From: Pardosa pseudoannulata
Taxonomy: Eukaryota; Arthropoda; Arachnida; Araneae; Lycosidae
Assembly (NCBI GenBank): GCA_032207245.1
Contig: CM063499.1
Span: 83,870,666 to 83,934,665 of the forward strand
Reading direction: 5' to 3'
DNA length: 64,000 nucleotides
Part shown: positions 42,707 to 52,785 of the stretch, one piece after another
Layout: the number at the start of each line of letters is the position of its first letter
How positions within the stretch are numbered: the stretch's first letter is position 1
The notes under the pieces: generated by a model
The model's input: the letters and a program-made list of their open reading frames with translations, nothing else
What the model was told of the DNA's origin: nothing
The model's database searches: none
Made by a program: the position numbers and the translations under genes

Positions 42707-45271
42707 TTACAGCACCTGACAAATGTCTCTAGTCATTTTGTCACCTATTCTGAGGAGAGTAGTCATCATTAAGATTTCACTATGTTCTAGCGGTTTTACA
42801 TTAAACATGCTATTTACAATTACACTTGTTTCTACTGCTAAAATTTCAGGAGATAACTCCTTCATTGAATCAGCCATTTTAGGAATGATCAACCTTTGCA
42901 GCCCAATAGAATGATGTGTCACAGCATATGATATAAGAGCAAAAATTCTGCTTCTTACATCAAGAAATTTTCCAACTTCTAGACATTGGCTTAGAGATAC
43001 TTGGGTCTCTGTTTTAGCCCTTTTACTTGGCATGTATGCCAAAACAGTATTTTGATAATTATCTCTAGTGCCTAAAACTTCATTGGTGAGTTGATCTCTT
43101 TGATATTCTGAAGTATTAACTATAACATTAACAGCTAAATGTTTTAAAGAATGAACTTCAGATATTAAAGGATGGAATAATTCTCGTGGAATGGACAGTT
43201 GTTCTGAGGAATGTTCCTTTAAACACTCTCTAATAATATGTGGTTGAGGGGAAATTTCTAGGGTGTCAATTTTTTTCCTCACAAATTCTTCCACTTGACT
43301 TCTACCACCATTCTCATTACCTTCAACTGTTATTTCTAAAACACCCACACCAAAAGTATGCAAATAAACTACGGGTGTACCCATCAAAATTTTGCTTTCA
43401 ACTGTACTTAAGTTATTTTCAGCTACTTTTAAACCTTTCTGAAGATCTAACTTTCCATATTTATCATTAATAAAACCAGGGGAACCAAACTTATTATCTA
43501 AGTGAAATGATATATTATTTTGAGTGACCTCTGGGGTTTTCAAATTTTCCTTTAAGACTAACTCAGAAGGCGAAATTCCTATAGTTTTACTCGATACATT
43601 ACCGATTTCCTTCTCGTTAGTAATGTCACATATATTTTGCTGGGGTGCCAAATCCTGGCAACTCTTTTTCGATTCTTGACATTGCTCTGCGACGGACTGT
43701 TCAAACTTTTCGGAACCTCTGAGTTCTGTATCCCGTGTTGAAACCGAACCGAGTTCCTCTGCTGACCTCATTGTGAAACTTCCCCCTTTTGGTTCTTCCC
43801 CTTCTTCTCTACACAATTTCTTCCTCGACTGCAAATGTGTTATCGCACTGATACTCTGATTATTTTCTCCTTTCGTTTCAGCGAGAAGTGTCGCTGAACG
43901 ATTTTCTAGAAGATAAATACCTGAATCTAACTCATTATCAATAACTGCTGCCTTCGTGCGAATGCAGGACCCCTTTGTAGTACCTATCCAGACCTGAGCT
44001 ATGGGTAAACATTTTGGACGGGCGTCTAAAGGTTGTTTTACCCAGACAGTTTCTCCTGTGAAATCCCCGGGGGAAATATACTTTCGAGGAACCAAATCTA
44101 TAGATGCGCCAGTGTCGCGCAAAATCTGCATTTTTGTATTATTTATGAAACTATCACTAATAAAGGGAGTCATACATTCCTCTACCCCTTTAATGACTTT
44201 GAGCCTATTTGACAACTCGGGATTATTTTCTTTTCGGAAAGGACAGTTTGGTTTGAGGTGATCCGGACTCTGACAAACAAAACACCTGAAAATTTTCCGT
44301 TTTTCAAATTCTATTGTCTTTTCCGAGTCTTTAATCGGAGACCTTTTAACTTGATCCTCCCGTTTCACTTGCTCTCCGTTATTAACTTTATCTTTTGGTT
44401 CTTTTTTATGCCACTGACTTCTCATTTCTCCCGCATTACTTGATTTACTAACTATTTTAGTCACGGACTCTAAATGATCAACTTTGTCAGCTAATGTAAA
44501 TGGTGACTTTATTGATCCCCAGCTCTCTATTAATCTGTCTTTAATTTCAATTGGAACCTTTTTTTTCATCTGGTCAGTTATAACTAATGCCTTTAGTTCT
44601 TCAAAACTCGTTATTTCAAGTCCTTCTAACCACCCTTCGAAATAATTTTGAAGTTCGTATGCATAATCTTTCCATCGGCTACTGGGCCTACGAATATGCT
44701 GAGCGAATTTTTGACGGAAAGATTCCGGACTGAGTTTAAACCTATCTAAGAGAATTTGCTTTACCTTACCATAATCCTGAGAATCTTGTTCCGATTCTCT
44801 TAAAATTAGTTGATGTAAATCAACAGGTAGTAAGGTAAGCAACTGAAACGCCCACTCAGACTGCTCAATTTCTACATGTTTTGCCTGTCTTTCAAACAAG
44901 GCTAGGTAAAGACTAATATCCGTTTCTTCCGGATCGAATTTCGGAAGTAATTTTTTCATATTGGGAATCTCCCTACGAGAAGAATTTCCTACTGATATGG
45001 GAGTCGATTTCCTGCTAGCAACTTCGTTAGAAAGGCGCAATTTTTCTAACTCAAATTCCCTTTCTTTTTCTAATTTTCTATTTTCCTCTAATTTCACTTC
45101 TTCCTCTTTAATTGACTCTAAAGAGTTTAAAACGTCGCTTTCATCATAGTTATCATTGAGGATGATTTTAGATTTGATTTCAAATTTTGTCATTTCTGGG
45201 CTAACTTCTACACCGAAATCGGCAGCTAATTTCAAGAGAATATCTTTTTTTTCTCGCATTAAAAATGCCAT
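42707..45271 (-). CDS. Gag-aspartic protease fusion with unexplained C-terminal region
   Basis: The 854-residue ORF from ATG 45271 is uninterrupted. Residues 1-100: charged helices. About 105-275: capsid with a SCAN-like segment (LSPESFRQKFAQHI, YFEGWLEGLEITSFEELKAL), homologous to the Gag at 3193-4210. CCHC knuckle CFVCQSPDHLKPNC at about 330. Retropepsin ILRDTGASIDLVP at about 383. From about 480 to 854 the sequence resembles no part of a retroelement Pol that I know: a Ser/Glu/Lys-rich linker, then a folded-looking region (HTFGVGVLEITVEG; SLKHLAVNVIVNTSEYQ; HHSIGLQRLIIPKMADSMKEL). It might be a captured host segment or a novel Gag extension. Packaging would be self-encoded, but reverse transcription would have to come from another element. 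Confidence 0.85.
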   Translation of the reverse strand: MAFLMREKKDILLKLAADFGVEVSPEMTKFEIKSKIILNDNYDESDVLNSLESIKEEEVKLEENRKLEKEREFELEKLRLSNEVASRKSTPISVGNSSRREIPNMKKLLPKFDPEETDISLYLALFERQAKHVEIEQSEWAFQLLTLLPVDLHQLILRESEQDSQDYGKVKQILLDRFKLSPESFRQKFAQHIRRPSSRWKDYAYELQNYFEGWLEGLEITSFEELKALVITDQMKKKVPIEIKDRLIESWGSIKSPFTLADKVDHLESVTKIVSKSSNAGEMRSQWHKKEPKDKVNNGEQVKREDQVKRSPIKDSEKTIEFEKRKIFRCFVCQSPDHLKPNCPFRKENNPELSNRLKVIKGVEECMTPFISDSFINNTKMQILRDTGASIDLVPRKYISPGDFTGETVWVKQPLDARPKCLPIAQVWIGTTKGSCIRTKAAVIDNELDSGIYLLENRSATLLAETKGENNQSISAITHLQSRKKLCREEGEEPKGGSFTMRSAEELGSVSTRDTELRGSEKFEQSVAEQCQESKKSCQDLAPQQNICDITNEKEIGNVSSKTIGISPSELVLKENLKTPEVTQNNISFHLDNKFGSPGFINDKYGKLDLQKGLKVAENNLSTVESKILMGTPVVYLHTFGVGVLEITVEGNENGGRSQVEEFVRKKIDTLEISPQPHIIRECLKEHSSEQLSIPRELFHPLISEVHSLKHLAVNVIVNTSEYQRDQLTNEVLGTRDNYQNTVLAYMPSKRAKTETQVSLSQCLEVGKFLDVRSRIFALISYAVTHHSIGLQRLIIPKMADSMKELSPEILAVETSVIVNSMFNVKPLEHSEILMMTTLLRIGDKMTRDICQVL

Positions 45272-46157
45272 GATTAAATTTTGAAAGTTTAAATAGCTTA
45301 TGATAAATATTAGATTACTTAGCTATAACTTTACAATTCTAAACAAATTTTAATTATTTAACTTAATTCAACACAATTTAAATTCAATCAAGTTTTAAAT
45401 ATAAAATAAAAACATATTACACAATTAAATTTCTAATTTGAGCACTCTAGCAAGTCTTAAATAGCCAGTAAAACAAAGGAGGGTACTTACACTTTGCTGT
45501 CTTCTGGGCATCCGGTTTTTAACTTTGCACAGTTTATTTTAACAGTTTCAATTCCATTTAGTTCCTTTAAATCACTTAGATGAACACAAAGTTTATTAAA
45601 GTTTCACACACAGCAGGAAGCTGAATTTCTGGCACAGGTTGTTCCTTTCTTTCTTTCTTCTTCGGCAGGATTTCTACAATCCAGCAGCTGAATTAAAACA
45701 CAGTACTCTTTTCCGACAGGATTGCCTCCTTCCAGCAGGGCGCTGAATAAACTAAGGCGGGATGTCTTCTTTTAAGACAGGATTGCCTCCTTACAGCAGG
45801 GCACTGAATGAACTGAGACTGGTGTCACTTCTTTTATGGCAGGATTGCCTCTTTCAGCAGGGCGCTGAATTAACAGATTCCTTTTCCGACAGGATTCTTT
45901 CTCCAACAGGGTGCTGAATAACCTGAGACGGGTGTCCCTTCTTTTACGGCAGGATTGCATTCATCAGCAGGGCGCTGAATTAACCGCTTTCCTTTCCAAC
46001 AGGATTGTCTCTCTCCAGCAGGGTACAGAATAAACTGAGACGTGTATCTTCCTTCACCGGCAGGATTGCCGCCTTCAGCATGGACGCTGACCCAACGAAC
46101 TCTTCTTTGGCGGGAAAATCTTCAGTGGCATAACTCCGCTGCCACCACTTTAATAGC
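45272..46157 (-). other. Leader of the pol-less LTR element with candidate PBS
   Basis: 886 bp from LTR to Gag start. On the minus strand the LTR end CTACGTCACA is followed by GCTATTAAAG and then TGGTGGCAGCGGAG, a possible PBS offset by ten bases. Most of the rest is the tandem repeat at 45667-46110. No upstream ORF of note. Confidence 0.6.
45667..46110 (-). repeat. Minisatellite with alternating 50- and 60-bp units
   Basis: AGGATT starts units at 45667, 45718, 45779, 45841, 45891, 45951, 46001 and 46062. Lengths are about 51, 61, 62, 50, 60, 50 and 61 bp plus a final partial unit. Each contains CAGCAGGG(C/T)GCTGAAT. Long and short units alternate on the right half, giving a higher-order period of about 110 bp. 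The location between PBS and Gag start is where packaging or internal ribosome entry signals usually lie. Confidence 0.9.
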
Positions 46158-46504
46158 TGTGACGTAGTAAGCTAGCCGAGACAAGCTTCTTGGATTTTCT
46201 GTTTTTTATTACAACACACAGCTATATACATATGTAATTATTTACATATTTATCTACAAGGAGCATTATAAGCATTTAAACTCCGTTACGCTAGGCGCGA
46301 ACATACTTCGAGAAAAGCAAGCGTTGTTCTCCCTCGAACGCCGGGTCACGACTTCCCACCGTCCGAGAATAACCTCCTCGGACAAATCCCTTTTTAGCCA
46401 ATCCCAGGCCCCCTAGCCTCTCTCCAGTTAGGTGCTTAACTTCGCCTCCACTCCGAGGGGGGGTTAAGAATTTCCCCGCATTTCAGAGAGGAGAAGTATC
46501 TGTT
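46158..46504 (-). repeat. 5' LTR (truncated)
   Basis: Matches 41889-42235 with two substitutions. It ends abruptly at TATCTGTT, after which the sequence is unrelated to the left LTR. Confidence 0.9.
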
Positions 46505-47337
46505 GACCAGCTACCTAATAGTGCTGGACATCTGATACAAAAGATATTTAAAGTGGAAGCTAGCATGACTTGTGCAGAATGACAAGAAATAAAAAATCGA
46601 GTACTTGAACTAAACATTTTTATTTAAGTTCTAAAAGTTTTTCAAAACAAGTTAACAAAATAAACATAATCAATTTAACAATCACCTATTACAGAAAAAT
46701 ATTTAACCTAATACCATTAAAAAAATACAAAGTAAAAAANNNNNNNNNNNNNNNNNNNNNNNNNNNNNNNNNNNNNNNNNNNNNNNNNNNNNNNNNNNNN
46801 NNNNNNNNNNNNNNNNNNNNNNNNNNNNNNNNNNNNNNNAAAATTTGGAGAATAAATGGCAGACTGTGTAGTTATGTAACACAAAAACGAACACAAAAAC
46901 GAACAAAATTCTTAATTTACAGAGATATATAAATCAAACGCTAGATATTTATTGACCCATGAAATACACTCACTGGAATTTAGACGCTAAGAAAAGAAAT
47001 TGTTAATACTCGTAATAAAACTATCATTGTAACAAAAAATAATCGGTGATTAAATTTATATTTGGCACATATGTTCCTAATCTATTATTTATGCCAAATA
47101 TAAAAGAAAATTGATTATAAAATATCTAAATTCAGAAATAAAACGGGTAAATATCATGCAGACGATAATAAAATAGTTTAAAATTAAAAATTATTAAATG
47201 AGATGTTTAAAGGAATGACGTCATAATGCTAGAGAAATGTTAGTTCAACCTATTTATCACGTGATAAATTGATAAATTTAATCGCCTGCTCTTAACCGGG
47301 GAAAATAATGCTTGAAATAATGGCTTAAAATGCTCGA
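46505..47337. other. Unassigned DNA with an assembly gap
   Basis: Contains 100 N (46740-46839). Sequence around it is AT-rich with no recognised feature. The missing left end of the Harbinger element, and the exon encoding its Myb/SANT helix-turn-helix, may lie in or near this gap. Confidence 0.6.
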
Positions 47338-47508
47338 AAAGGGGGGAAGGGATGGATTTCGAACGTTTTAAAGTTGACAGTGCTTTCCGCAGTGATGTAA
47401 AGAATATTTATACCAATTTTTTTTAGAATCGGACCATTAGTTTAGGAGGAGATGTGGAACATACATACATACATACCCACACACACACATACAATGACTT
47501 TTATTTAT
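47338..47508 (+). repeat. Non-LTR retrotransposon 3' tail with CATA microsatellite
   Basis: ATACCAATTTTTTTTAGAATCGGACCATTAGTTTAGGAG followed by (CATA)n/(CA)n resembles the 3' ends of RTE/CR1-like LINEs and their SINEs, which often close with a tail of this type. Only about 170 bp remain. Confidence 0.5.
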
Positions 47509-47609
47509 AAGATATCACATACATAACAGTAAATTTTAGTACAAGAAAACAGTAAAATATGTATATAAAATGTAATACAATCTAAATTATATTGTTAAAT
47601 GTATCTTAG

Positions 47610-49863
47610 ACATGGGCTGATTATAAGTCAGAGGTGAAAATCAAAGTGGCAGAAAAGAAGAGAAAACAAAGTAAGACTGGAGGTGGTCCACCACCTGAAG
47701 ATTTGCCACCATTGTACGAGAAAACTGCAGAAATTATAGGGGAAATACTAATAACAGGAGATACAAACATCGAAGAAACTGGAAGAAAGAAAGCCGAGTG
47801 CTTACCATTGGAAATTGACGGAAGTAAGTTCTTGATTTTTAAACTTATGAGAATTATTTATAAATCATATTTAGTCATTTTATATTTTACAAAAAAAAAA
47901 ATTTCTTTCTGTACTAGGCCAATTACTGAACAAAAATTCCCTAAGTGAAGAAAAAACTCTAGAGGTTGTTGATGCTACAGCACATATACTATCAGGTAAT
48001 AATAATAAAGTTTACTAATACTGAATTCAACTCAGAAGAATATGTAATTTTATTGTTGATGTTTCCTTAAATAATAAAATGATCTTACACCTGTTAAATG
48101 ATTCATCTATACTAGTATTTCAATGTCAAACAGGCAATTAACTAAAGAAATATGTGTATGTAATGATCATGCAAAAATTTATTCAATTTATTTTATATAA
48201 GCATTTTAATCTAAGTTAGTGAATTAATATACAGTTCATTATCTCCTGTAAGGCAACTGTTTAAAATTATGAATTAATGAAATGAGAGATTAATGAAAAT
48301 CCATAATTATAATGTAATGTGTGTTATATTAAATTTTAGGCTACATGTTTTAGCAATTTCTGATTTTCACTTCATTTTACTAACTATAAAGTTATTTATA
48401 GAATTATTTTTTTGTACTTAATGATATCATTTTTCATCTATTTTTTTGTCTATCTACATATATATATTTTTTAACAGGCCAATTATTAAATGAAACTTGG
48501 AAGGAGGAAGATTATGCAACTACATCAGGTAATTCATGATCAGTTTTAAATAACAGTGATTAAATCTAAGAAGGATGAATTTTGAATAGAGTCCAAGTTT
48601 ACCTTAGATTAGGGGACATAGCATTGATTTGTTCCTTAATTACTATTTTAAAATATCACCTTATCAGTAATAAAATATCAGTTTTATGTTAAACTTCAGG
48701 CAACAGATTTAACAATTTCTAATTCAATTTACTAAATATAAAGAAATTTATATAATTTTTATTATACAATATTTTATCCCTTTTCATAAATATATATATT
48801 TTTTAACAGGACTGAATGAGACTTTAAATGAAGAGTATGAATACTCCATCAGGTAATTGAATTTTAAGTTACAGTGATTCAATTTCAGAAAGACTGAATC
48901 TGAATTGCTGATAAAATGTTTCTTCTCAAACTGATTTAGTGAGTGATGGCTAAATGGTTAAATGCTGTTTTTCAGCACTAGTATTTGTACAAGGTTGAAT
49001 CCTACTACTGGCATGGATGTTTATAGCCATTTGGAATTGGCTTTAAGCATTAGGTTCCAGTTTCTTTAGCCCTTTTCTAACTAACAGTAGACCATAGTGC
49101 TCTAAACTAAACTAATTTGTATGCCAATCTTTAGAGCAAAGAAATATTGTGTTGCATAAAAGTTTTTAATAATATAATTTCTATCAATATTGAAAAAAGT
49201 ATTAAAGTTTATTGAAATATAGATATTTGGTTTATGTTTGACCATATTTCATCTTGTTAGACAATAATGCCATAATTTTTAAATAAGTTTCTGTGAGAAA
49301 CTATAAAAGTGCTCAATTAATATTTAAAGCAAAGGAAATCAAATTTTATAGAATTTTTTTTTTAATTAATATTTATAGGCAAGGATTATATACAAAATAC
49401 TGATGCAATCACAACTGATAATCCAAATTACATAGTACTGATTATATTTTATTTATTAGGGCATCAACAAGAAAATTATTATAAAACACCAGTTCGACCA
49501 GGTAATATTATGTACTATTCTATAATATAATTAAAATAGTTTTATGCTTTTTGATCATGTTATTTAGATATGAGAAATTCTTTTGTATTACTTTTTCAGC
49601 AAAGAATTCAAAAAAAAAGAAAACTTCACCAACAGAAAGATTCACCAACAGCAAGCATGAGTGATTTGATAAAGGAAGAGGGAAAAAAGGCCGAATCTAT
49701 AAACAAATTAGCAGAGGCCATTGAACGGTCTAATGAAATTGCACAAGAAAGAAATGAAATCTTGAGAGAAAGAAATGACATAGAAAGGGACCGAAATAAT
49801 GTTTTTGAAATTGCATCTACAAATTTATTACACATGTTACAGCAATTTGTGTCTAAATCTTAA
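47610..49863 (+). CDS. Myb/SANT-like Harbinger accessory protein (multi-exon, partial)
   Basis: Exon 47610-47823 (acceptor ATCTTAG, donor GTAAGT) encodes TWADYKSEVKIKVAEKKRKQ and TGGGPPPEDLPPLYE...EIIGEIL, the part that follows the Myb/SANT helices in Harbinger-encoded DNA-binding proteins. These proteins help import and target the transposase. Exons 47918-47995 and 48478-48528 continue in matching phase. A further similar exon (48810-48852) breaks phase. Exon 49460-49501 and a last exon from about 49600 (coiled coil ERNEILRERNDIERDRNNVF, stop 49863) follow, but their joins are uncertain. The Myb domain exon is not visible upstream and may be in the gap. Confidence 0.65.
48400..48860 (+). repeat. 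Tandemly duplicated intron-exon segment within the Myb-like gene
   Basis: The exon-3 region (48300-48530) and exon-4 region (48690-48860) share intron sequence as well as exon: TTAACAATTTCTAATTC against TTAGCAATTTCTGATTT, then TATATATATTTTTTAACAGG, then AATGA(A)ACTT and CATCAGGTAATT. Exon 2 (47918-47995) begins with the same GCCAATTA(C/T)T and ends CATCAG or TATCAG GTAAT. So small exons arose by duplication of a ~330-bp unit. Confidence 0.7.
48940..49115 (+). repeat. tRNA-derived SINE in an intron of the Myb-like gene
   Basis: GTGATGGCTAAATGGTTAAATGC, box B AGGTTGAATCCTACT, CATGGATGTTTATAGCCATTTGGAATTGGC and the family tail TTAGGTTCCAG...CAGTAGACCATAG. Diverged from other copies. Confidence 0.8.
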
Positions 49864-50117
49864 GATTTTGAATGTATATTTATTTTGAACTAAACACTTA
49901 AAAAATAAAGATTTTAAACTGTAGTACATGAAATTACTTCTTGAGATTATGTTGTAAAAATTTGATTTCTTTCAGGAAAAAGTTTACATTAATAGAAAAT
50001 TGGTAAATTGATTAATAATAGAAATGCATATAAATATACGTATAGTAAGTAAAATAGTTTTGCATTTTGTTTAAACATTTAATTCATACTCCTTATTCTT
50101 TCCATTGACTGATCAAG

Positions 50118-50599
50118 AATTTTCTGATGTATACAATTAGCTTGGGATAGAGATAATACATACAGGAACATCAGATTTTTATGTACACACACACACAAGT
50201 CAAACATTGTTCTGGAGATACTTTAATTTACAGAATTAAAACCATACACACACAAAAAGAAATAAAACCAATTATCTGAAGAAATTTAAAAAAAGAAAAT
50301 TTTTGTTTTAAAATAAATTTTGAATAATGAGATTACACACTGATAATCCATTTCCGTGGATTTTCTGATGTATACAATTAGTTTGGGATAGAGATAATAC
50401 ATACAGGAACATCAGATTTTTATGTACACACACACACAAGTCAAACATTGTTCTGGAGATACTTTAATTTACAGAATTAAAACCATACACACACAAAAAG
50501 AAATAAAACCAATTATCTGAAGAAATTTAAAAAAAGAAAATTTTTGTTTTAAAATAAAATTTGAATAATGCGATTACGAACAGATAATCCATTTCCATG
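50118..50599. repeat. 241-bp tandem duplication over the transposase 3' end
   Basis: TTTCTGATGTATACAATTAG begins at 50121 and again at 50362 and the intervening 241 bp is repeated almost exactly through CCAATTATCTGAAG and GATAATCCATTTCC. It includes the terminal codons of the transposase, so a decapitated second C-terminus lies downstream of the stop. High identity implies it is recent. Confidence 0.9.
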
Positions 50600-51236
50600 G
50601 ACATCTGTTGTTAAATTTAAAAATTCATCTTCAGATGAATCAATTTCTGGTAATGGCACTGAATTTTTAATAGATACATTATGAAACACTGCGCAGGCAT
50701 TAATAATTTCTGATGCAGTGGTTGGGGTATAGCATAAAACCCTTTCCTTAGAGATGCATCTAAATCGAGATTTCAACACCCCAAAACATCTCTCGATGGT
50801 GTTTCGAGTTCTGGAGTGACTTTTATTATAATTCTGTTGACTAGCTGACATTGGATTCATCACTGGTGTTAGAAGCCATGGTTCCAGTGGGTAACCGCTA
50901 TCACCTAGGGATGAGATGAACCAAAAAACTTTCTTTAAAAAAATGTGTATCTTAAATTTGAGGAAATATATTAAAACTAAATAAAACTAAAACTTATTTT
51001 GTTTACATGGAATATAAATGACATTTCATTTGTTATTTATATCTTAAATATTACATTCTTAAAGTACACTAAATATATTTTTTAAAAGAAAAATCATGTT
51101 ATTTAGTTATTAAAAGTAGAATAAGAAATTCTTTTAGTATTATATTTAGAGCAATTTAGCAAATCAAAATTATTTTTTAAGAGTAATTGACTATAATGGA
51201 TATTATAGTCAATTACTCTTAAAAAATATGGTTTGT

Positions 51237-51267
<31 letters not shown>

Positions 51268-52576
51268 TTACTATTTACAGATCAAGTAAAAAGCTTCTGT
51301 GAATATGCTTACCAAGGAGCCAACCTTTAATTTGACCAGTGGTATTCTCTTCTTCCAATACATCTCTAATTATAGAATTCCTCCATATAAATGAGTCGTG
51401 TGTTCTGCCTGGATATTTTGCATTTATATTTAAAATTCTCAATTTAGAATCACATATCTGAAAGTAGGCAATTTTATACAAATGAAAAGTATGCAATAAT
51501 TTTATCATCTGGTATTGTAGTTATGGTTTTCATCAAACTATGTTAATATATTGGATTAAGAAATAATTGTTTGCATGCCATGCACTTACCATTTGTACAT
51601 TTATTGAATGATATCCTTTTCTGTTTATATAGGCAGACTCTGGATTTTGTTCATCATTTATAACTGGGGCTTTTATAGGTACATGAGTACAGTCAATAGC
51701 ACCAATAACTCCAGGAAAGTTTGAAATTTCCAGAAATTCTCGCTTTAAATTGCTGTACTCATGTGCTTCTGGGAAGTAAATCTCATCCCTCAGCATAATT
51801 TTATTGATCGCCCGAGTAACAGTTTTTATGCAACGACTGACTGAAGCTTGACTTAGTCCTAAATCACAGCTCTGCCCAATTCCTCTCTGGTAGGAGCCTG
51901 TAGCATAAAATGCTAAAGCACAAAGAACCTGGAATTTAAATAATTTATTTTACAAAGCATAAAGCACATGTATCAATATGAATTGTCTTTTCTGGATATT
52001 TATTTAAAACTAGCATAGCTAATTTATAATAAAAAAATAAGTTATGACATACTATTTAATGAAATTTATTTAGATTACACTGTAAAAGTTCAATATCTTA
52101 AATATTTTACACTAGCAACAAAAGTCTAGTCTAGAAGATTTTGATTCTAAAACGTATGTCAGATATGAATGCGTACTCTAAATATTTAAAGTTAATTTTT
52201 TTTTCAAAATAATACATAACATTTTTGTTGAACTACTGTGTATGTTAAAAGTATAATAAGATAGAAATAAAATTATTGTGGAACAGTATAAAAGGAATAA
52301 CATTATTTAAATAAATTTAAATTATGCAAAAATAAATTAAAAACTTACCTTAGTTTCAGTTGAAAGTGCTGTATGTACACCAGACACTGTGTTCAATTCG
52401 TGGTTCAGTTTGTTGCATATATCAACCACTATATGTTTTGGCAATCTATATAAATTAATAAAAACATTTTCTGATAACAAAAATGCATCGCTCCTCTGCT
52501 TAAATTTTCTTTCATTTCTCAAACTTTGTCTGCTTATTTCGTTTTGAAAGAAAGAAGCTGCTATATAAGTTGACAT
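50549..52576 (-). CDS. Harbinger (PIF) DDE transposase, four exons, apparently intact
   Basis: Exons 52349-52576, 51590-51928, 51313-51457 and 50549-50904 have canonical GT/AG borders and compatible phases, totalling 1,068 bp (355 residues; HARBI1-family proteins are about 350). Exon 1 starts MSTYIAASFF. Exon 2 holds ALAFYATGSYQRGIGQS and SQASVSRCI (helix-turn-helix-like) and the first catalytic Asp in GVIGAIDCTHVPI. Exon 3 has the second Asp in YPGRTHDSFIW. Exon 4 starts inside GDSGYPLEPWLLTP, with the Glu in RNTIERCFGVLKSRF. All DDE residues are present and no stop is seen. It should excise and insert Harbinger elements with its Myb-like partner. The gene is in convergent orientation to that partner. 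Confidence 0.9.
51171..51228. repeat. Perfect 27-bp hairpin in a transposase intron
   Basis: Arms TATTTTTTAAGAGTAATTGA... (51171-51197) and their exact complement (51202-51228) are separated by GGAT. It lies between exons 3 and 4, next to a (TA)n run at 51240-51267. It could be a tiny inverted-repeat insertion or a structured RNA; nothing shows function. Confidence 0.9.
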
Positions 52577-52589
52577 TTTGATAACGATA

Positions 52590-52785
52590 ACCGACTACGG
52601 TGAACGACAGGAGTAAAGTGTTCGTTCAGTAGACGAACGAATAGCTACCCGTAACGAACAGAAATCTTTCGTTGCGGAGGGGAGAATCGCTCTTTTTCAG
52701 TCTTTTCGGTAAATGACGTCACAACTACCACGTGACCGGTTCTCGGCGAAGTTCGTTAGGGTAACGAAGTGGGGAGAATCGAGCC
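52590..52785. other. Right terminal arm of the Harbinger element
   Basis: GC-rich relative to its surroundings, with repeated CGTAACGAA/TTCGTTACG-type words (52649, 52668, 52748, 52761) and a GGGGAGAATCG motif at 52679 and 52771. Such subterminal reiterations are expected transposase or Myb-like binding sites. It also lies upstream of the transposase ATG and so probably contains the promoter. Confidence 0.6.

Larger units (their letters stand above)
41889..46504 (-). mobile_element. Pol-less LTR retrotransposon (SCAN Gag-protease type)
   Basis: Two LTR copies share 347 bp (41889-42235 and 46158-46504) with two differences (GGCGCTT/GGTGCTT, AAGTTCC/AATTTCC), so the insertion is young. Read leftward: 5' LTR, a candidate PBS, an 886-bp leader with tandem repeats, one 854-codon ORF, and the 3' LTR. 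There is no reverse transcriptase, RNase H or integrase. The right LTR breaks off at 46504, where the left copy continues (CCAAAAGATGC...) to perhaps 42380-42480; a rearrangement or the nearby assembly gap may be responsible. Target duplications cannot be checked because of this. Confidence 0.85.
47600..52785. mobile_element. PIF/Harbinger element with two genes
   Basis: A plus-strand Myb/SANT-like gene (47610-49863) and a minus-strand DDE transposase (50549-52576) converge, the usual gene pair of animal Harbinger elements. At the right end the complement begins GGCTCGATTCTCCCC (52785 leftward), like the GGGCCATATTCTCCA-type ends seen at 25308. A GC-rich arm with reiterated TTCGTTACG-like motifs follows (52590-52780) and would hold the transposase promoter. 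No matching left end was found before 47600, possibly because of the gap. Confidence 0.7.

Noticed and set aside
46703..46906. ORF spanning the N gap
   Set aside because: Half of it is undefined residues and the rest is a translation of an ACAAAAACGA repeat.
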